Shown: positions 45,333 to 53,989, numbered from the stretch's first letter. The stretch is 64,000 nt of DNA from UBA9611 sp965237595 (GCA_965237595.1 CBDEFY010000006.1:558001-622000), one strand, 5' to 3'. A program made the numbers and translations. Notes: generated from the sequence alone by a model not told the origin.

Positions 45333-46896
45333 AGTCATTAACTACACCCGGGAAGCTGTACTCAATCAGCACCCTCACCACCTTGCCCTCAGGCTCAACC
45401 GCGGTATGCACCGTAATCTGTTTCACCAGCAGCCTCACCACTTCCTGCCTCTGAGTGTCATTGAGTCCTTCATTCAGTCTGCGTCGCACTTGTTCCAGGA
45501 GGTCGGGGTCCAGCGGCTCTTGAGGCTCTGATGCAGCCTCCTGAAGCTCGTCTAGTCGCTTTGCCACTCCATCCCGCTCTCGGCCTATTTCTGCCAAAAG
45601 CTCGTCCAACTCAGCATCAGAAATCTGGTCCCGCGTGTACAGGTCGATGGCCTTCTTTCTGCGCCCCGCCAGATCAACCATGGCGCTCTCTAGGGTCAAC
45701 CGCTCCGCCTCGGCAATGGCTGCTCCGGCATCCATTGTCCTTTCTTGGGCAAGCTCTTCTAGAATGTCCCCTGGCTCACGAAGGAACCGTTCAATGTCGT
45801 CCCACACAACGGCGTCGATATCGGGGCCCCTGATCGCCTTGGCTGGACAACGCTCCGGAATAGGGCCTCGGTCAGTCAACTGTCCATTGCAACGGTACCT
45901 AACCGCATTTCGGCTCCAGGAACCAATGTACGCATGCCCGGAAATCCCGCACCGAATTACCGATTTGAGCAAGTAGTTCCTTTTCGTATTCTTGGCCATG
46001 AGCCGGTTTCCCGACAGAGTCAATTGGGCGGCTTCCCAGATATCTCTGGAAACCAGTGGCGGGATCTCAGCAGCAATGACCTCGCGCCCATCAGGCCTGG
46101 CGCTCCGACGACCATACTGGAGTTCGCCTCGGTACACTGGGTTCTTTACCAAATTGCGGATTCGACCGGCACGCCACAAACCTTGAGTCCGCTCCTTGCG
46201 TTGTCCCCTTCTGACCAGCCTGTCATCTTTGGTGTAGGCGGTGGGAACCCCCAAGATATTGAGGTGCTCGGCGATTCGAGGGCATGACCAGCCTTCAATA
46301 GCCAGCCAGTGGTAAATCTGGCGTACCAAATCGGCCTCGGTCCAGTTACCCCAGATGAGCTTGTCGCTGGGCACCAGGCGGGCATGTTGTTTGCGGCCTT
46401 CGACCAGGTAGCCAAGAGGGACGATTCCGCCAGTGTACCGGCCCTCCCGGGCAGCCCTGTTCATACCGGTGGCTGAGCGCGCCATGAAATTCCTCCGCTC
46501 TTGGGCAGCTACGGCTACATGAATGTGGTACATGAAAGGGTCGGAGCTGCCTTCTGTAACGGAGTGGACCTTGATGCCCAATAGCTCCAAATCCCTCCAA
46601 ACGACTAGAGGGTCGACGTCGTCTCGCCCGAGACGGTCGATTTTCCATACCCAGACCTCGTCGAAAAGGCCGCGCCCAGCGTCTGCCAGCAGCCGTTTCC
46701 CTGCCGGCCGGAGGGCCATGGGGATCGTGCCTGACACTCCGTCGTCAATATACCGTGTCCCCAGCCTGACATTCGGTTCCTTGCTTAAGTCGACCGCAAG
46801 CTCGTCCTGCTGGGTCTTGATGGTCGCACGCTCCCGCTGGTCTTCGGAACTTACTCGCTCGTATGTGACCACTCGTCTCAATGTGGTGGTAGTCAT
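45298..46896 (-). CDS. Large serine recombinase (integrase)
   Basis: A 532-residue site-specific integrase. Resolvase domain (about 1-150) with RVVTYERVSSEDQRERATI containing the nucleophilic Ser and YIDDGVSG, then the recombinase domain (about 180-290, LVRQIYHWLAIEGWSCPRIAEHLN), a zinc-ribbon domain (IRCGISGHAYIGSW, about 320-370) and a coiled-coil region (about 410-470). The last 10 codons (DRGSWRPPA and stop) read across the comM junction in reverse, so the protein's C terminus is supplied by the target gene. AGGAGGGTAAAGGG is the ribosome binding site. This is the probable integrase of the comM-interrupting element. Confidence 0.93.
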   Translation of the reverse strand: MTTTTLRRVVTYERVSSEDQRERATIKTQQDELAVDLSKEPNVRLGTRYIDDGVSGTIPMALRPAGKRLLADAGRGLFDEVWVWKIDRLGRDDVDPLVVWRDLELLGIKVHSVTEGSSDPFMYHIHVAVAAQERRNFMARSATGMNRAAREGRYTGGIVPLGYLVEGRKQHARLVPSDKLIWGNWTEADLVRQIYHWLAIEGWSCPRIAEHLNILGVPTAYTKDDRLVRRGQRKERTQGLWRAGRIRNLVKNPVYRGELQYGRRSARPDGREVIAAEIPPLVSRDIWEAAQLTLSGNRLMAKNTKRNYLLKSVIRCGISGHAYIGSWSRNAVRYRCNGQLTDRGPIPERCPAKAIRGPDIDAVVWDDIERFLREPGDILEELAQERTMDAGAAIAEAERLTLESAMVDLAGRRKKAIDLYTRDQISDAELDELLAEIGRERDGVAKRLDELQEAASEPQEPLDPDLLEQVRRRLNEGLNDTQRQEVVRLLVKQITVHTAVEPEGKVVRVLIEYSFPGVVNDFTDRGSWRPPA

Positions 46897-46981
46897 CCCT
46901 TTACCCTCCTGGCCGTGGTCGTTCTTCGCGGTCAGGTAGACACCATCGCTCTAGCTGGCATCGGATAGCAAGTAGTCATCC

Positions 46982-47119
46982 CTAATTGGGTAAGACCTTC
47001 GGCAATCCCAGCACCACTCTCAGCGCCGCAAGCATCGCCTGGTGGTCTGGTTCGTGGACCCGTTGGATTTCAGGAGATTTCTGCGGTGATGAACCGTTTG
47101 TACCTGCGCTAGAGCCCAT
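46982..47119 (-). CDS. Small ORF upstream of the serine recombinase
   Basis: A 45-residue ORF (MGSSAGTNGSSPQKSPEIQ then VHEPDHQAMLAALRVVLGLP and KVLPN). The C-terminal half could form one amphipathic helix. It lies 85 bases upstream of the recombinase on the same strand. Similar short helical proteins often precede element recombinases and may act as directionality or regulatory factors, but that role is only inferred. No clear ribosome binding site. Confidence 0.45.
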   Translation of the reverse strand: MGSSAGTNGSSPQKSPEIQRVHEPDHQAMLAALRVVLGLPKVLPN

Positions 47120-47192
47120 ATAGGGAGTCTAACGAGGGACGATGTGAAAGAAGGGGTGGATTTTCAGTGAAAAAACGGTGAATCGGGGGCAA

Positions 47193-48998
47193 TCATCTCA
47201 AAGTAATGTTTAGTCGGTACATCCCACGGCCCTCAGCTGGGACGATGAGCTTTCTCCATTCGGGGGACTCACGGAACACTTGATTCATGTTCCTTGATCG
47301 GATGTCTAGGGTCTCTAAGATATAACCTTGGCTCAGGGAGCTACCGCCTTTGAGGTGCTGCTGGTGGAGAAGTTCCACCACTCGGGCCTGGTTAGTCGTC
47401 AGGTCAAACCTCCGATCACCAACGCGAACCTCCCTGTAGTCGTCCGAGTGCCGAAAGTTGTCTCCGATCGTTCGCCCAACCGCGTCATCTTGTATATTTG
47501 CTTCATGAGACTCAGTTTCCGAGGAGGCGCTATTATCTTCAAGTGAACCGGTATCTTGACCCATGGTCTGTGATGACCCGGAGATCAACCGAATCAAGCA
47601 ATCCTTAGGTAGGGACTCCCGTGCAAGTTCGCTTGTCACCAACGATATCTGCTCCTCCATCACCTGTAAGACCGTTTCCCCATGTCGCTTGAGCATTTCG
47701 GTGAGACTCTCAGCTATCTTGCTGGCATCAGGGTCCATAGGGTCAATGCACTCAAATAACTCCGGGAATCTCTGGAACATCCCAGGACCATCGAGATGCT
47801 CTAAGCCCTGGGCGAACCTAACGTAGGACAGGGCCATGGTTCGGTCATTGCCCTGTCCCAGTTCTTGCCGGAAGATGTCTTTGCGGTACCCCTCGGGTGG
47901 ATCGTATTCAGACAACCCAGCGGCGAGCGTGGCAAATCTCCTATCGATACACTGTGAACATACTCCACAATGGGCCTGCATCCGGGTTCGGTACCGCCTG
48001 TGCGAACAGGAGTTGGTCTCCTCTAGGAGGAGATTCGAGCCGGTGTCCATTATCACTTTCAAGGTCTCGCTGCGGGTTCGGTCCCAGAGCGGGTTCTTGA
48101 CCGTTGGACCACCCGGGAAAACCTTTGCAACGAGCTGGTTGAATAATTTCAAGAACTTCGGATGGGTGGAGCGGCTCGCCTTCGCCCCAACCAGTTGCCC
48201 GTTGACCGGCAGATTTAGACTCACCACGCCGTTGTCAGCCAAGAAAACATCGGCTAGCCCAACCAGGTTTGCCACGGCGGAGCTGAAGCTCGCAAACAGA
48301 AAACTTCTGGTTCTTTGGCTGTAGTCGCTGGGATCAGAACCGGTTCGATGGATTCCAACCCGGATGAGCGGGAAGGACCAAATTTGTTGAAACCTGTCCC
48401 GAACCGCGCTTGCCAATTTGCGTTGGTGACTTTCGATGTTGAACGCCGGAGAGTGGCTTACCAACAGCGGCTTCTTCCCAAGTTGCACCGCCCCCTCAAG
48501 CACGGCGGCGAGGCTGTCAAGACCCCCGGAGAAAAGGTAGACACTGTCCGGTTCGCCAAACACCTGACTTGGGTCGATATCCAGCGTCAACTGGCGTTGC
48601 TCGGGCACTGCCTGACTGAATTGGAAATTCCAAACGTCGCCGGAAACGAACCCCAAGGCGTCACTAAGGGCTTGAGAGACTGGTTCTTGGGACCAAAACT
48701 CCAGGTCAGTTACTGGGATATAAACAACGAAATGCCGCCGCCAGCCATCCCCATATACGTCGGCTTCACCACCCCTGCTCACACTCTGATCTGCGGCATA
48801 AACATATGAGGCGATCCGGACCAGATCCCCCGACCGCCCATCTATACCGGCCAGCAGCGCCGTTGCCGGGATCCGGATCTGCAGGTTCACGTTGGCGCTT
48901 TGGCCCCGATGATTCAATGACCTTCGGATTGGAGGCTCGGGGACCGAGGCAACTTGCGGTACGATCGCGCCGTCGCAATCGACCACAACCCGTTTCAC
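47193..48998 (-). CDS. QueC-like PP-loop protein with C-terminal winged-helix-like region
   Basis: A 601-residue protein. Residues about 130-380 are a QueC-like N-type ATP pyrophosphatase: PP-loop VYLFSGGLDSLAAVLEGA (near 153-170), LADNGVVSLNLPVNG, and a QueC-type zinc site C...CGVCSQCIDRR (the NSCSHRRYRTRM-AHCGVCSQC region). Residues 1-125 form an extra N-terminal domain. The C-terminal region (about 525-601, RVGDRRFDLTTNQARVVELLHQQ) looks like a winged helix. Ordinary QueC is about 230 residues, so this is an accessory paralogue. QueC-like enzymes occur in QatABCD and type IV CBASS defence. It overlaps the preceding gene by four bases (ATGA) and is translationally coupled to it. Confidence 0.8.
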   Translation of the reverse strand: MKRVVVDCDGAIVPQVASVPEPPIRRSLNHRGQSANVNLQIRIPATALLAGIDGRSGDLVRIASYVYAADQSVSRGGEADVYGDGWRRHFVVYIPVTDLEFWSQEPVSQALSDALGFVSGDVWNFQFSQAVPEQRQLTLDIDPSQVFGEPDSVYLFSGGLDSLAAVLEGAVQLGKKPLLVSHSPAFNIESHQRKLASAVRDRFQQIWSFPLIRVGIHRTGSDPSDYSQRTRSFLFASFSSAVANLVGLADVFLADNGVVSLNLPVNGQLVGAKASRSTHPKFLKLFNQLVAKVFPGGPTVKNPLWDRTRSETLKVIMDTGSNLLLEETNSCSHRRYRTRMQAHCGVCSQCIDRRFATLAAGLSEYDPPEGYRKDIFRQELGQGNDRTMALSYVRFAQGLEHLDGPGMFQRFPELFECIDPMDPDASKIAESLTEMLKRHGETVLQVMEEQISLVTSELARESLPKDCLIRLISGSSQTMGQDTGSLEDNSASSETESHEANIQDDAVGRTIGDNFRHSDDYREVRVGDRRFDLTTNQARVVELLHQQHLKGGSSLSQGYILETLDIRSRNMNQVFRESPEWRKLIVPAEGRGMYRLNITLR

Positions 48999-49780
48999 GG
49001 TTGGTCTTGCTCCCGTTTTATTTCGGAGCGCAGTTTCCTAAGAGAATAGGCCACGAATCGCTGGGTTTCATCCCTGCTGATCAGTCCCTGGGACTCCCAG
49101 CCGTGCCTGGAGTACCACCCTCCGGCAAACTCCTCCATGACGCGGGAGGACTGCCTCGCATGAAGGTCTAGCCCGTCGAGGAAATTACGGCTCTCATTCA
49201 GGTTGGCCAGCGGAGAAGGGCTCCCCACGTGATTGGACAGCTCCCGGTCCACGAATGAACGGAGCACCCGGGCGAAGAAATCCCCGAAGAACCAGTGAGC
49301 CAATCTGCCGAATTGAACTTGAGTGGAATAGCCTCGAAATGCCGCCTGAAGGTCCTCTACAGAGCTTCCGAATAAACTGAGACCCTGTTGGCCTACAGTC
49401 TCGGTAAGGGCGGTACGCAGCGCCAACGAGCCAAGTTCAGCAAAGTCTCCTTCAGAGGGGGAAACGGAGATCTGTTCCCGAGCCCGGTCTGTCACCTGAG
49501 CGATAAACTGCAGCGATGATAGTCCGGGGTCCGTCGTGATGCCCAACCGGGACAAATCCTCGACGAAGGTGTTTCCCCGAGCAGCCAGGGCGATGCGCGT
49601 CAGCAACCAGAAACTATAACCAAGTCCCTGGTCGTTGGCCAATTGTCTCAGTCGGTAATCGGCCGCCTCAAAGACCGCCGCCGCTAGTTCTCCGGTATCA
49701 AGAGAGCCGGCATCCAGCAGGTCTACGACTTGGGTCCAGCGGCGGGTCTTGGGTAGGCGGCCCATACGCAGGTGGCCCAT
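48995..49780 (-). CDS. Met-Gly-initiated protein coupled to the QueC-like gene
   Basis: Family not firmly recognised. The 261-residue protein is largely helical and begins MGHLRMGRLPKTRRWTQVVD; removal of Met would expose an N-terminal Gly. ATG 49780 is preferred because AAGGGG lies about 7 bases upstream; GTG at 49786 and a second Met-Gly at 49765 are alternatives. Central blocks FWLLTRIALAARGNTFVEDLSRLGI and FGRLAHWFFGDFFARVLRSFVDREL suggest a globular fold, not a nuclease I can name. Its stop overlaps the start of the QueC-like gene by ATGA. In defence systems where a QueC homologue modifies a partner, that partner has an N-terminal Gly, so it is the likely substrate here (inference). Confidence 0.7.
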   Translation of the reverse strand: MGHLRMGRLPKTRRWTQVVDLLDAGSLDTGELAAAVFEAADYRLRQLANDQGLGYSFWLLTRIALAARGNTFVEDLSRLGITTDPGLSSLQFIAQVTDRAREQISVSPSEGDFAELGSLALRTALTETVGQQGLSLFGSSVEDLQAAFRGYSTQVQFGRLAHWFFGDFFARVLRSFVDRELSNHVGSPSPLANLNESRNFLDGLDLHARQSSRVMEEFAGGWYSRHGWESQGLISRDETQRFVAYSLRKLRSEIKREQDQP

Positions 49781-49882
49781 GATCACTACCCCTTACCTTT
49801 TGACGGGACTTCCCCAAGAGAAATGTGTAAAAAGGAACCAGCGGTGAGGGAGTGGCACCAAGGATAGGGAGAGCGAGGTGTT

Positions 49883-50309
49883 TTGGCAACCCTTGGCGGC
49901 ATCTGGCCATTCAAGATTGCCTCAGAGCAAATAATCTGGGCCAAGGCCCGTGGGGTGCTGACTCATAGCCATTATCTGTGGGCCCACGAGCCATGTTTCT
50001 ACGGCTGGGTTGAAGGCCACCAACCCTCTAAGAAGCCCCCGGCTAGCGAGAGGACCATCTGGCAGCTGGACCAGCAGGGTTCCAGCATGAACATCCATCC
50101 TACCCAGAAACCGTTGGAACTCTTCTTGCGGCCGATCGAGTACCACACCGAGGTTGGAGACCTCTGCTATGAGCCCTTCTTGGGCAGCGGCACTCAGCTG
50201 ATCGCGGCGGAAAAGCTTGGTCGGGTCTGCTATGCGTTGGAACGGGAGCCTCAGTACGTTGATGTGGCGGTCAAGCGGTGGGAGTCATTCACCGGAGAGC
50301 AGGCCGTGA
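49883..50309 (+). pseudogene. C-terminal fragment of a DNA methyltransferase
   Basis: From about 49889 the frame reads PFKIASEQIIWAKARGVLTH, then HEPCFYGWVEG, MNIHPTQKPLELFLRPI, CYEPFLGSGTQLIAAEKLGR and VDVAVKRWESFTG, the C-terminal half of a phage-type N6-adenine/N4-cytosine methyltransferase with motifs X and I. The N-terminal catalytic DPPY motif is missing and the apparent start is TTG. It is a fragment whose 3' end runs straight into the thioredoxin remnant. Confidence 0.7.
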
Positions 50310-50675
50310 AGGAGAACCAATGGCAACAAACCCTTTATCCTCTATTTCTTTGCCACCTGGTGACCCCACTGCCGCGCCGAGTTACGGACGCTGCATGAGT
50401 TGACAAGCCAGTTCGGTGACGTGGCAGTTGTGGCTGTGGGCACCGACCCCAACGAGGGGTTGGAGAAGATCAGATCATATAGAGATTCGCAAGGGTATAC
50501 CTTCCCAATGGCCGTGACCGCCTCGGATACCATCCGTTCCTACCGAGTAACAAGCCAGTCAACGAAAATCGCCATAGATAGAAACGGAGTCGTCCGAGTA
50601 CGGTCCGGCTTCGGTACCCAGGGCAAGGGGTGGTGGCGGGACTTGTTCACGAAGCTGAATCAGGACTCCAGCTAG
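50310..50675 (+). pseudogene. 5'-truncated thioredoxin-like gene with in-frame TGA (possible selenoprotein)
   Basis: One open frame reads NGNKPFILYFFATW, TGA at 50361-50363, then PHCRAELRTLHELTSQFGDV, VGTDPNEGLEKIRSYRDSQG, FPMAVTASDTIRSYRV and IAIDRNGVVRVRSGFG to a TAG at 50673. In a TlpA/thioredoxin-like protein the TGA occupies the first Cys of the CxxC motif (ATW-U-PHC). The frame opens only at 50310 with no start codon, so the N-terminal part, normally including a lipoprotein signal, is lost at the junction with the methyltransferase fragment. Either this is a remnant of a UxxC selenoprotein or a Cys codon TGC mutated to TGA after truncation; the SECIS-like hairpin that follows favours the former. 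Confidence 0.65.
50361..50395 (+). promoter_or_regulatory. Candidate bacterial SECIS element
   Basis: Immediately 3' of the in-frame TGA, bases 50370-50395 fold into a stem of nine base pairs (TGC/GCA, GCG/CGC, CCG/CGG) with one C-T mismatch, a bulged A at 50388, and a five-base apical loop AGTTA containing GU. The loop begins 16 bases after TGA. Loop GU, bulge and distance fit the bacterial SECIS pattern known from formate dehydrogenase genes. Confidence 0.5.
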
Positions 50676-50725
50676 ACCCCAGGGGGCTACGCTTCTAGGG
50701 ATACCTGGATGTTGCGCCGAGGTGG

Positions 50726-51019
50726 GTGGGGTTGCGTTCAGTACAAGGACCGCTCATGGAAGAGTGGCAGATTAGTCTGGCCCGATCTGTCGCCGGGGCA
50801 GGTGGACACGAGAACCCGACATTCCACGTCGGCGGTGTGACTGACCTTCCCTTCGAAGATGACTCCTTCGATGCAGCCCACTGCCATGCCGTTCTCATGC
50901 ACGTTCTGGATACACAGGCTGTACTGGCCGAGGTGAAGAGGATCTTGAAACCTGGCGGCATCATCTCCAGTCGTGAAATGACTGTCGCATACTCGTTCCT
51001 GGAACCCCTCTTAGCCTGA
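50726..51019 (+). pseudogene. Fragment of a class I SAM methyltransferase
   Basis: The ORF reads SLARSVAGAGGHENPTFHVGGVTDLPFEDDSFDAAHCHAVLMHVLD, then EVKRILKPGGIISSREM, the middle part (motifs II-IV) of a UbiE-type small-molecule methyltransferase. Motif I (VLDxGCGxG) at the 5' end and the C-terminal third are missing. Bases 51020-51267 hold only a diverged repeat shared with the end of the window. Confidence 0.65.
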
Positions 51020-51267
51020 ATTTCCCAGATCAACCTGATTTCCCTGAACCGGTGTCATCCTGTGCGGCGGGAACTATAGTACGGTATCCTGAGCGCGTCA
51101 ACTGCGCTCCGATTCACTCAATTGCTCCACTCTCATAGGATATCCATCGTCCTAACGAGCGTAGAAATTCCAAATCCTCTGCCCTTGCCCAAGCGTCTCC
51201 CTCGTGGCGGCCCATTTACTCTTGACGACCCCATAACTGTCCTAAATACCGGTGCTCTCAAAGCAAG
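51020..51267. repeat. Diverged repeat, copy 1 (second copy at 63708-64000)
   Basis: Noncoding bases 51020-51267 align with 63708-63945 (shared blocks CCCAGATCAA, GCGTCAACTGC, CCGATTCACTCAA, GCCCAAGCGTCTCCCTC, GACCCCATAACTGTCC), then match almost perfectly into the IS1380 transposase 3' end. Similarity is roughly three-quarters in the noncoding part by eye. Confidence 0.7.
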
Positions 51268-52599
51268 CTAGCCAGGTGCCAGCCGAAGCCGGCTGATCCG
51301 TTCTAGTATCCCGGTGAGCATTTCCCTGGTCACCAGCACCTCGGCAAGCTGAAACACCATCCTCCTGGCATGGCGTACCAGTCGCCCACCCGTCTTGATC
51401 AGCCTAGTCTGAAGACTGGTCAGAGTCCAATGCTTCATATCCTCCGGCAAAGCCAACCTTCTCATGAAGTTTCCCAGATTGTACGCCAGAACGAACAGCC
51501 ATAGCCTCGCCTGGTTGGCCACGAACTTGTGACAGGACAGTCTGGTCCAGTTCAGGGCGTACTTGCCCTCCTTGATCCACTGCTCCGCTGTGCCACGGCC
51601 ATTGTAAAAGCGGACTATGCCTTTGGGTGGATAGCTCAGGTTGGTCACGATGAAGCCTACCCTGGGAAATAACTCCCCCTGATGCCACTCCACCTTGGCT
51701 ACTACTCGCCGGGAAATACTCCAGCTCTGGGCCTGGTAAGTGAAGTCGTAGTAGGAGACGATCGGCCTCCTGGAAGACCAGTCGGCAGGTCGTACCAGCA
51801 GGTGCGCGATTTCTCTCTGAAGTACCGCGTTAGCTGAAAGCCGGATGGCGTACCCAATCATCTCTTGTTCCAAGTACTCGTACACCTCTGGCTTGCCAAA
51901 GGCGGCATCACCCCGGAACAACAGCCGCCGTCCCTTCCTCTGGTATCTTTTCACCACCGGCTCAAGGAGTTCCTGCCAGCCCTCGGCGCTATGGACGTTG
52001 CCGGGGCGTAGCGTCGCTCCTTCACAATCGCCGAACTGGTTGAATAGAAAGAGGGGATGATAGCAGACACACTCGAAGTGCCCATTGTAGGCGGCACCCT
52101 CCTGATGGCCATGCACTGGACTCTCCGAGCTGTCCATGTCCAGAATCACTCGCTGGTGTGGAGTATGGGCCATAGCATCTTCCACCCATTGGGGATTCAT
52201 TCGTGCCAGCCCCTGCAGGTTGTCCTGTTGGGTCAGAGTTTCAGTTTCAAAGCGGCTCACGGTGTTGGTGCTGGCGGCGTTCCGGTCTGATCCTTGCCAG
52301 CCCACGACGACTCTCATGGCTGGGTCTTGGGAAAGGCGTTCGGCATCATTGGTGTCATCGTAGCCGGCCAAGCGGCTGTAGATGGACTGTCTGAGCAGCG
52401 GGACGAGGTGGTGTCGGATGTTGCGACCGGAGCGGCTTTCCTGGAGATAGTCGGCAGCAATATGGGTAAGGCCCAGGGCATCATCCAGCTCTCGAATGGG
52501 CAAGAGTCCGGCATCGGAAGTGATGGTGGCACCGTGAAACTCCAGACGGACTTTGGGGTTGAACTGGAGCCGGAGAGGGGTTTTGTCGCCGTCACCCAT
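51268..52599 (-). CDS. IS1380-family transposase
   Basis: A 443-residue DDE transposase of the IS1380 (DDE_Tnp_1) group: VILDMDSSESPVHGHQEGAAYNGHF holds the first acid and the characteristic spacing, LLFRGDAAFGKPEVYEYLE the second, and the WIKEGKYALNWTRLSCHKFVANQARLWLFVLAYNLGNF block the third. All catalytic motifs are present and the frame is intact. GGAGGCACC upstream fits a ribosome binding site. The exact element ends could not be fixed by eye. A second copy of its 3' end begins at the very end of the window. Confidence 0.9.
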   Translation of the reverse strand: MGDGDKTPLRLQFNPKVRLEFHGATITSDAGLLPIRELDDALGLTHIAADYLQESRSGRNIRHHLVPLLRQSIYSRLAGYDDTNDAERLSQDPAMRVVVGWQGSDRNAASTNTVSRFETETLTQQDNLQGLARMNPQWVEDAMAHTPHQRVILDMDSSESPVHGHQEGAAYNGHFECVCYHPLFLFNQFGDCEGATLRPGNVHSAEGWQELLEPVVKRYQRKGRRLLFRGDAAFGKPEVYEYLEQEMIGYAIRLSANAVLQREIAHLLVRPADWSSRRPIVSYYDFTYQAQSWSISRRVVAKVEWHQGELFPRVGFIVTNLSYPPKGIVRFYNGRGTAEQWIKEGKYALNWTRLSCHKFVANQARLWLFVLAYNLGNFMRRLALPEDMKHWTLTSLQTRLIKTGGRLVRHARRMVFQLAEVLVTREMLTGILERISRLRLAPG

Positions 52600-52775
52600 C
52601 AGGTGCCTCCGGGGTTGTTACGCTATCTGAAGAATCTTACTATTCTAATGAATGTATTATAGCCGAGATGTTGGTGAAAAGTTCATGAGACGACTACAAA
52701 AGCAAGAACGTTGCCTATATACCGCATCACACTGTTATCCTAACTGGGAAATATGGGCTCAGATGTCTTCAGGGC

Positions 52776-53708
52776 TCAGACACCCAGAGCCACCGCCACC
52801 TGCCCCCAAGCAGTGTCCCGGTCGCCCTCCAGTTGCCGGAGGTATACCGTGGTCACCGCCAGCGAGCTGTGGTCTAGAAAGCGGCTCACCTGCTCGATCG
52901 ACTCACCAGCCTCACGTCGCAGTCTGGCTGCCGAGTGACGGAAGATGTGGACGCCGGCTGGCCGCAGCCCCGCCACCTTGAAGTACCTGCGCATGTTGCC
53001 GAAGAAGGTGCCGCTGGAGATACCGCGCCCACTGTCGGCACTGGATGGCCACAGGGACTCCTCAGGCTTCATGGTGGAGAAATCCTTGCCGAAGGCTGCC
53101 AGGGCCTGCTGTATGGCCCTGAATGCGGGCTGGGGCAATTCCCGCTTGCCGTGTTTGCCACCTTTGCCTCGATAGGAGTAGTAGATTGCTTGCTCTTCCT
53201 GGGTGAGGTTTCCGGCTTTAAGATTCAGTACTTCGGCGCGCCGTCTGCCTGTCAGGGTCAGGGTAAGAATGATTGCCCGGTCTCGCAATCCCGCTGGAGT
53301 ACCTGGCATTACACCCAGCAGCTTCTTTATATCGGCGGCGGTCAAGCCTTTTGGTGGTGCAGGTGTAGCTTTGGGCCTCTCCAACTGGTCGCAAGGGTTG
53401 GAGCTCACCAGGCTCATACGGATGAGGAAGCGGAAGAAGGAACTGAGGCAGGCGATGCGGGCGTTAATGGTGACAGATGAAGGCTTTTTACCAGAGGGGC
53501 CTATCCCATGGGCGTAGCTGAAGATTTCGGTGGCGTTCACCTGATCTGGCAGCTTACCCAAGTTGCCGAAGAACCGGTAGAGCATTCCGGAATAGGCCCG
53601 TACAGTCCTCATGGAACCGGAGCGGCGCTCCTTCTCGGCTAGGAAGGCGTAGATGGCCTGGTCCCAGCGACTGGCGCCGCTACCGTGCACCAGATTTTGC
53701 GTAGTCAT
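52776..53708 (-). CDS. Tyrosine recombinase/phage-type integrase
   Basis: A 310-residue recombinase. N-terminal SAM-like domain (AIYAFLAEKERRSGSMRTVRAYSGMLYRFFG), then a catalytic domain with Arg in LTLTGRRRAEVLNL, HIFRHSAARLRREAG (His-x-x-Arg), and FLDHSSLAVTTVYLRQ with the second His and nucleophilic Tyr. All five catalytic residues appear present. It differs from the Xer protein at 4662 and from the serine recombinase at 45.3 kb, so it marks a separate integration or mobile unit. AGGAGGAGAAC upstream is a strong ribosome binding site. Confidence 0.9.
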   Translation of the reverse strand: MTTQNLVHGSGASRWDQAIYAFLAEKERRSGSMRTVRAYSGMLYRFFGNLGKLPDQVNATEIFSYAHGIGPSGKKPSSVTINARIACLSSFFRFLIRMSLVSSNPCDQLERPKATPAPPKGLTAADIKKLLGVMPGTPAGLRDRAIILTLTLTGRRRAEVLNLKAGNLTQEEQAIYYSYRGKGGKHGKRELPQPAFRAIQQALAAFGKDFSTMKPEESLWPSSADSGRGISSGTFFGNMRRYFKVAGLRPAGVHIFRHSAARLRREAGESIEQVSRFLDHSSLAVTTVYLRQLEGDRDTAWGQVAVALGV

Positions 53709-53865
53709 GTTCTCCTCCTGTGGGTGAGGGAGTCACGACTATTCACGCTCTCGGGCGCCACGAAGTCAAGGGATTCTGGCGCACACTGTTACCAGGGCTC
53801 TTCGCAAAAGTATAATAGCCACAGTTGCACGAATTATTGATTCTGGACCATCGGAGCGATGCACA

Positions 53866-53964
53866 ATGGAACACGGTCCGAGAGCAAGCATGACCGACTG
53901 GCTCCAGAGGTTCTTATCGCTATTTCGAGCCGAGACCGAAGAAGTAAAGGTAACTATCCCTTGA
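53866..53964 (+). other. Short ORF ahead of the IS1595 transposase
   Basis: A 32-residue ORF (MEHGPRASMTDWLQRFLSLF, then RAETEEVKVTIP) ends on the -35 box of the transposase promoter. It could be a truncated gene end or chance; no homologue is recognised and no ribosome binding site is clear. Confidence 0.2.
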
Positions 53965-53989
53965 CATCACGTACTTTCCCTGCTAAACT
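53961..53989 (+). promoter_or_regulatory. Strong sigma-70-type promoter for the IS1595 transposase
   Basis: TTGACA (53961-53966), 17-base spacer, TAAACT (53984-53989) with an extended TGC before the -10. The transposase ATG is only seven bases beyond the -10, so the transcript would be leaderless. Confidence 0.65.

Noticed and set aside
47193..49786. Complete QatABCD or type IV CBASS operon
   Set aside because: Only the QueC-like component and one partner are present; no KAP ATPase, TatD nuclease, CD-NTase, TGT or glycosylase gene is adjacent.
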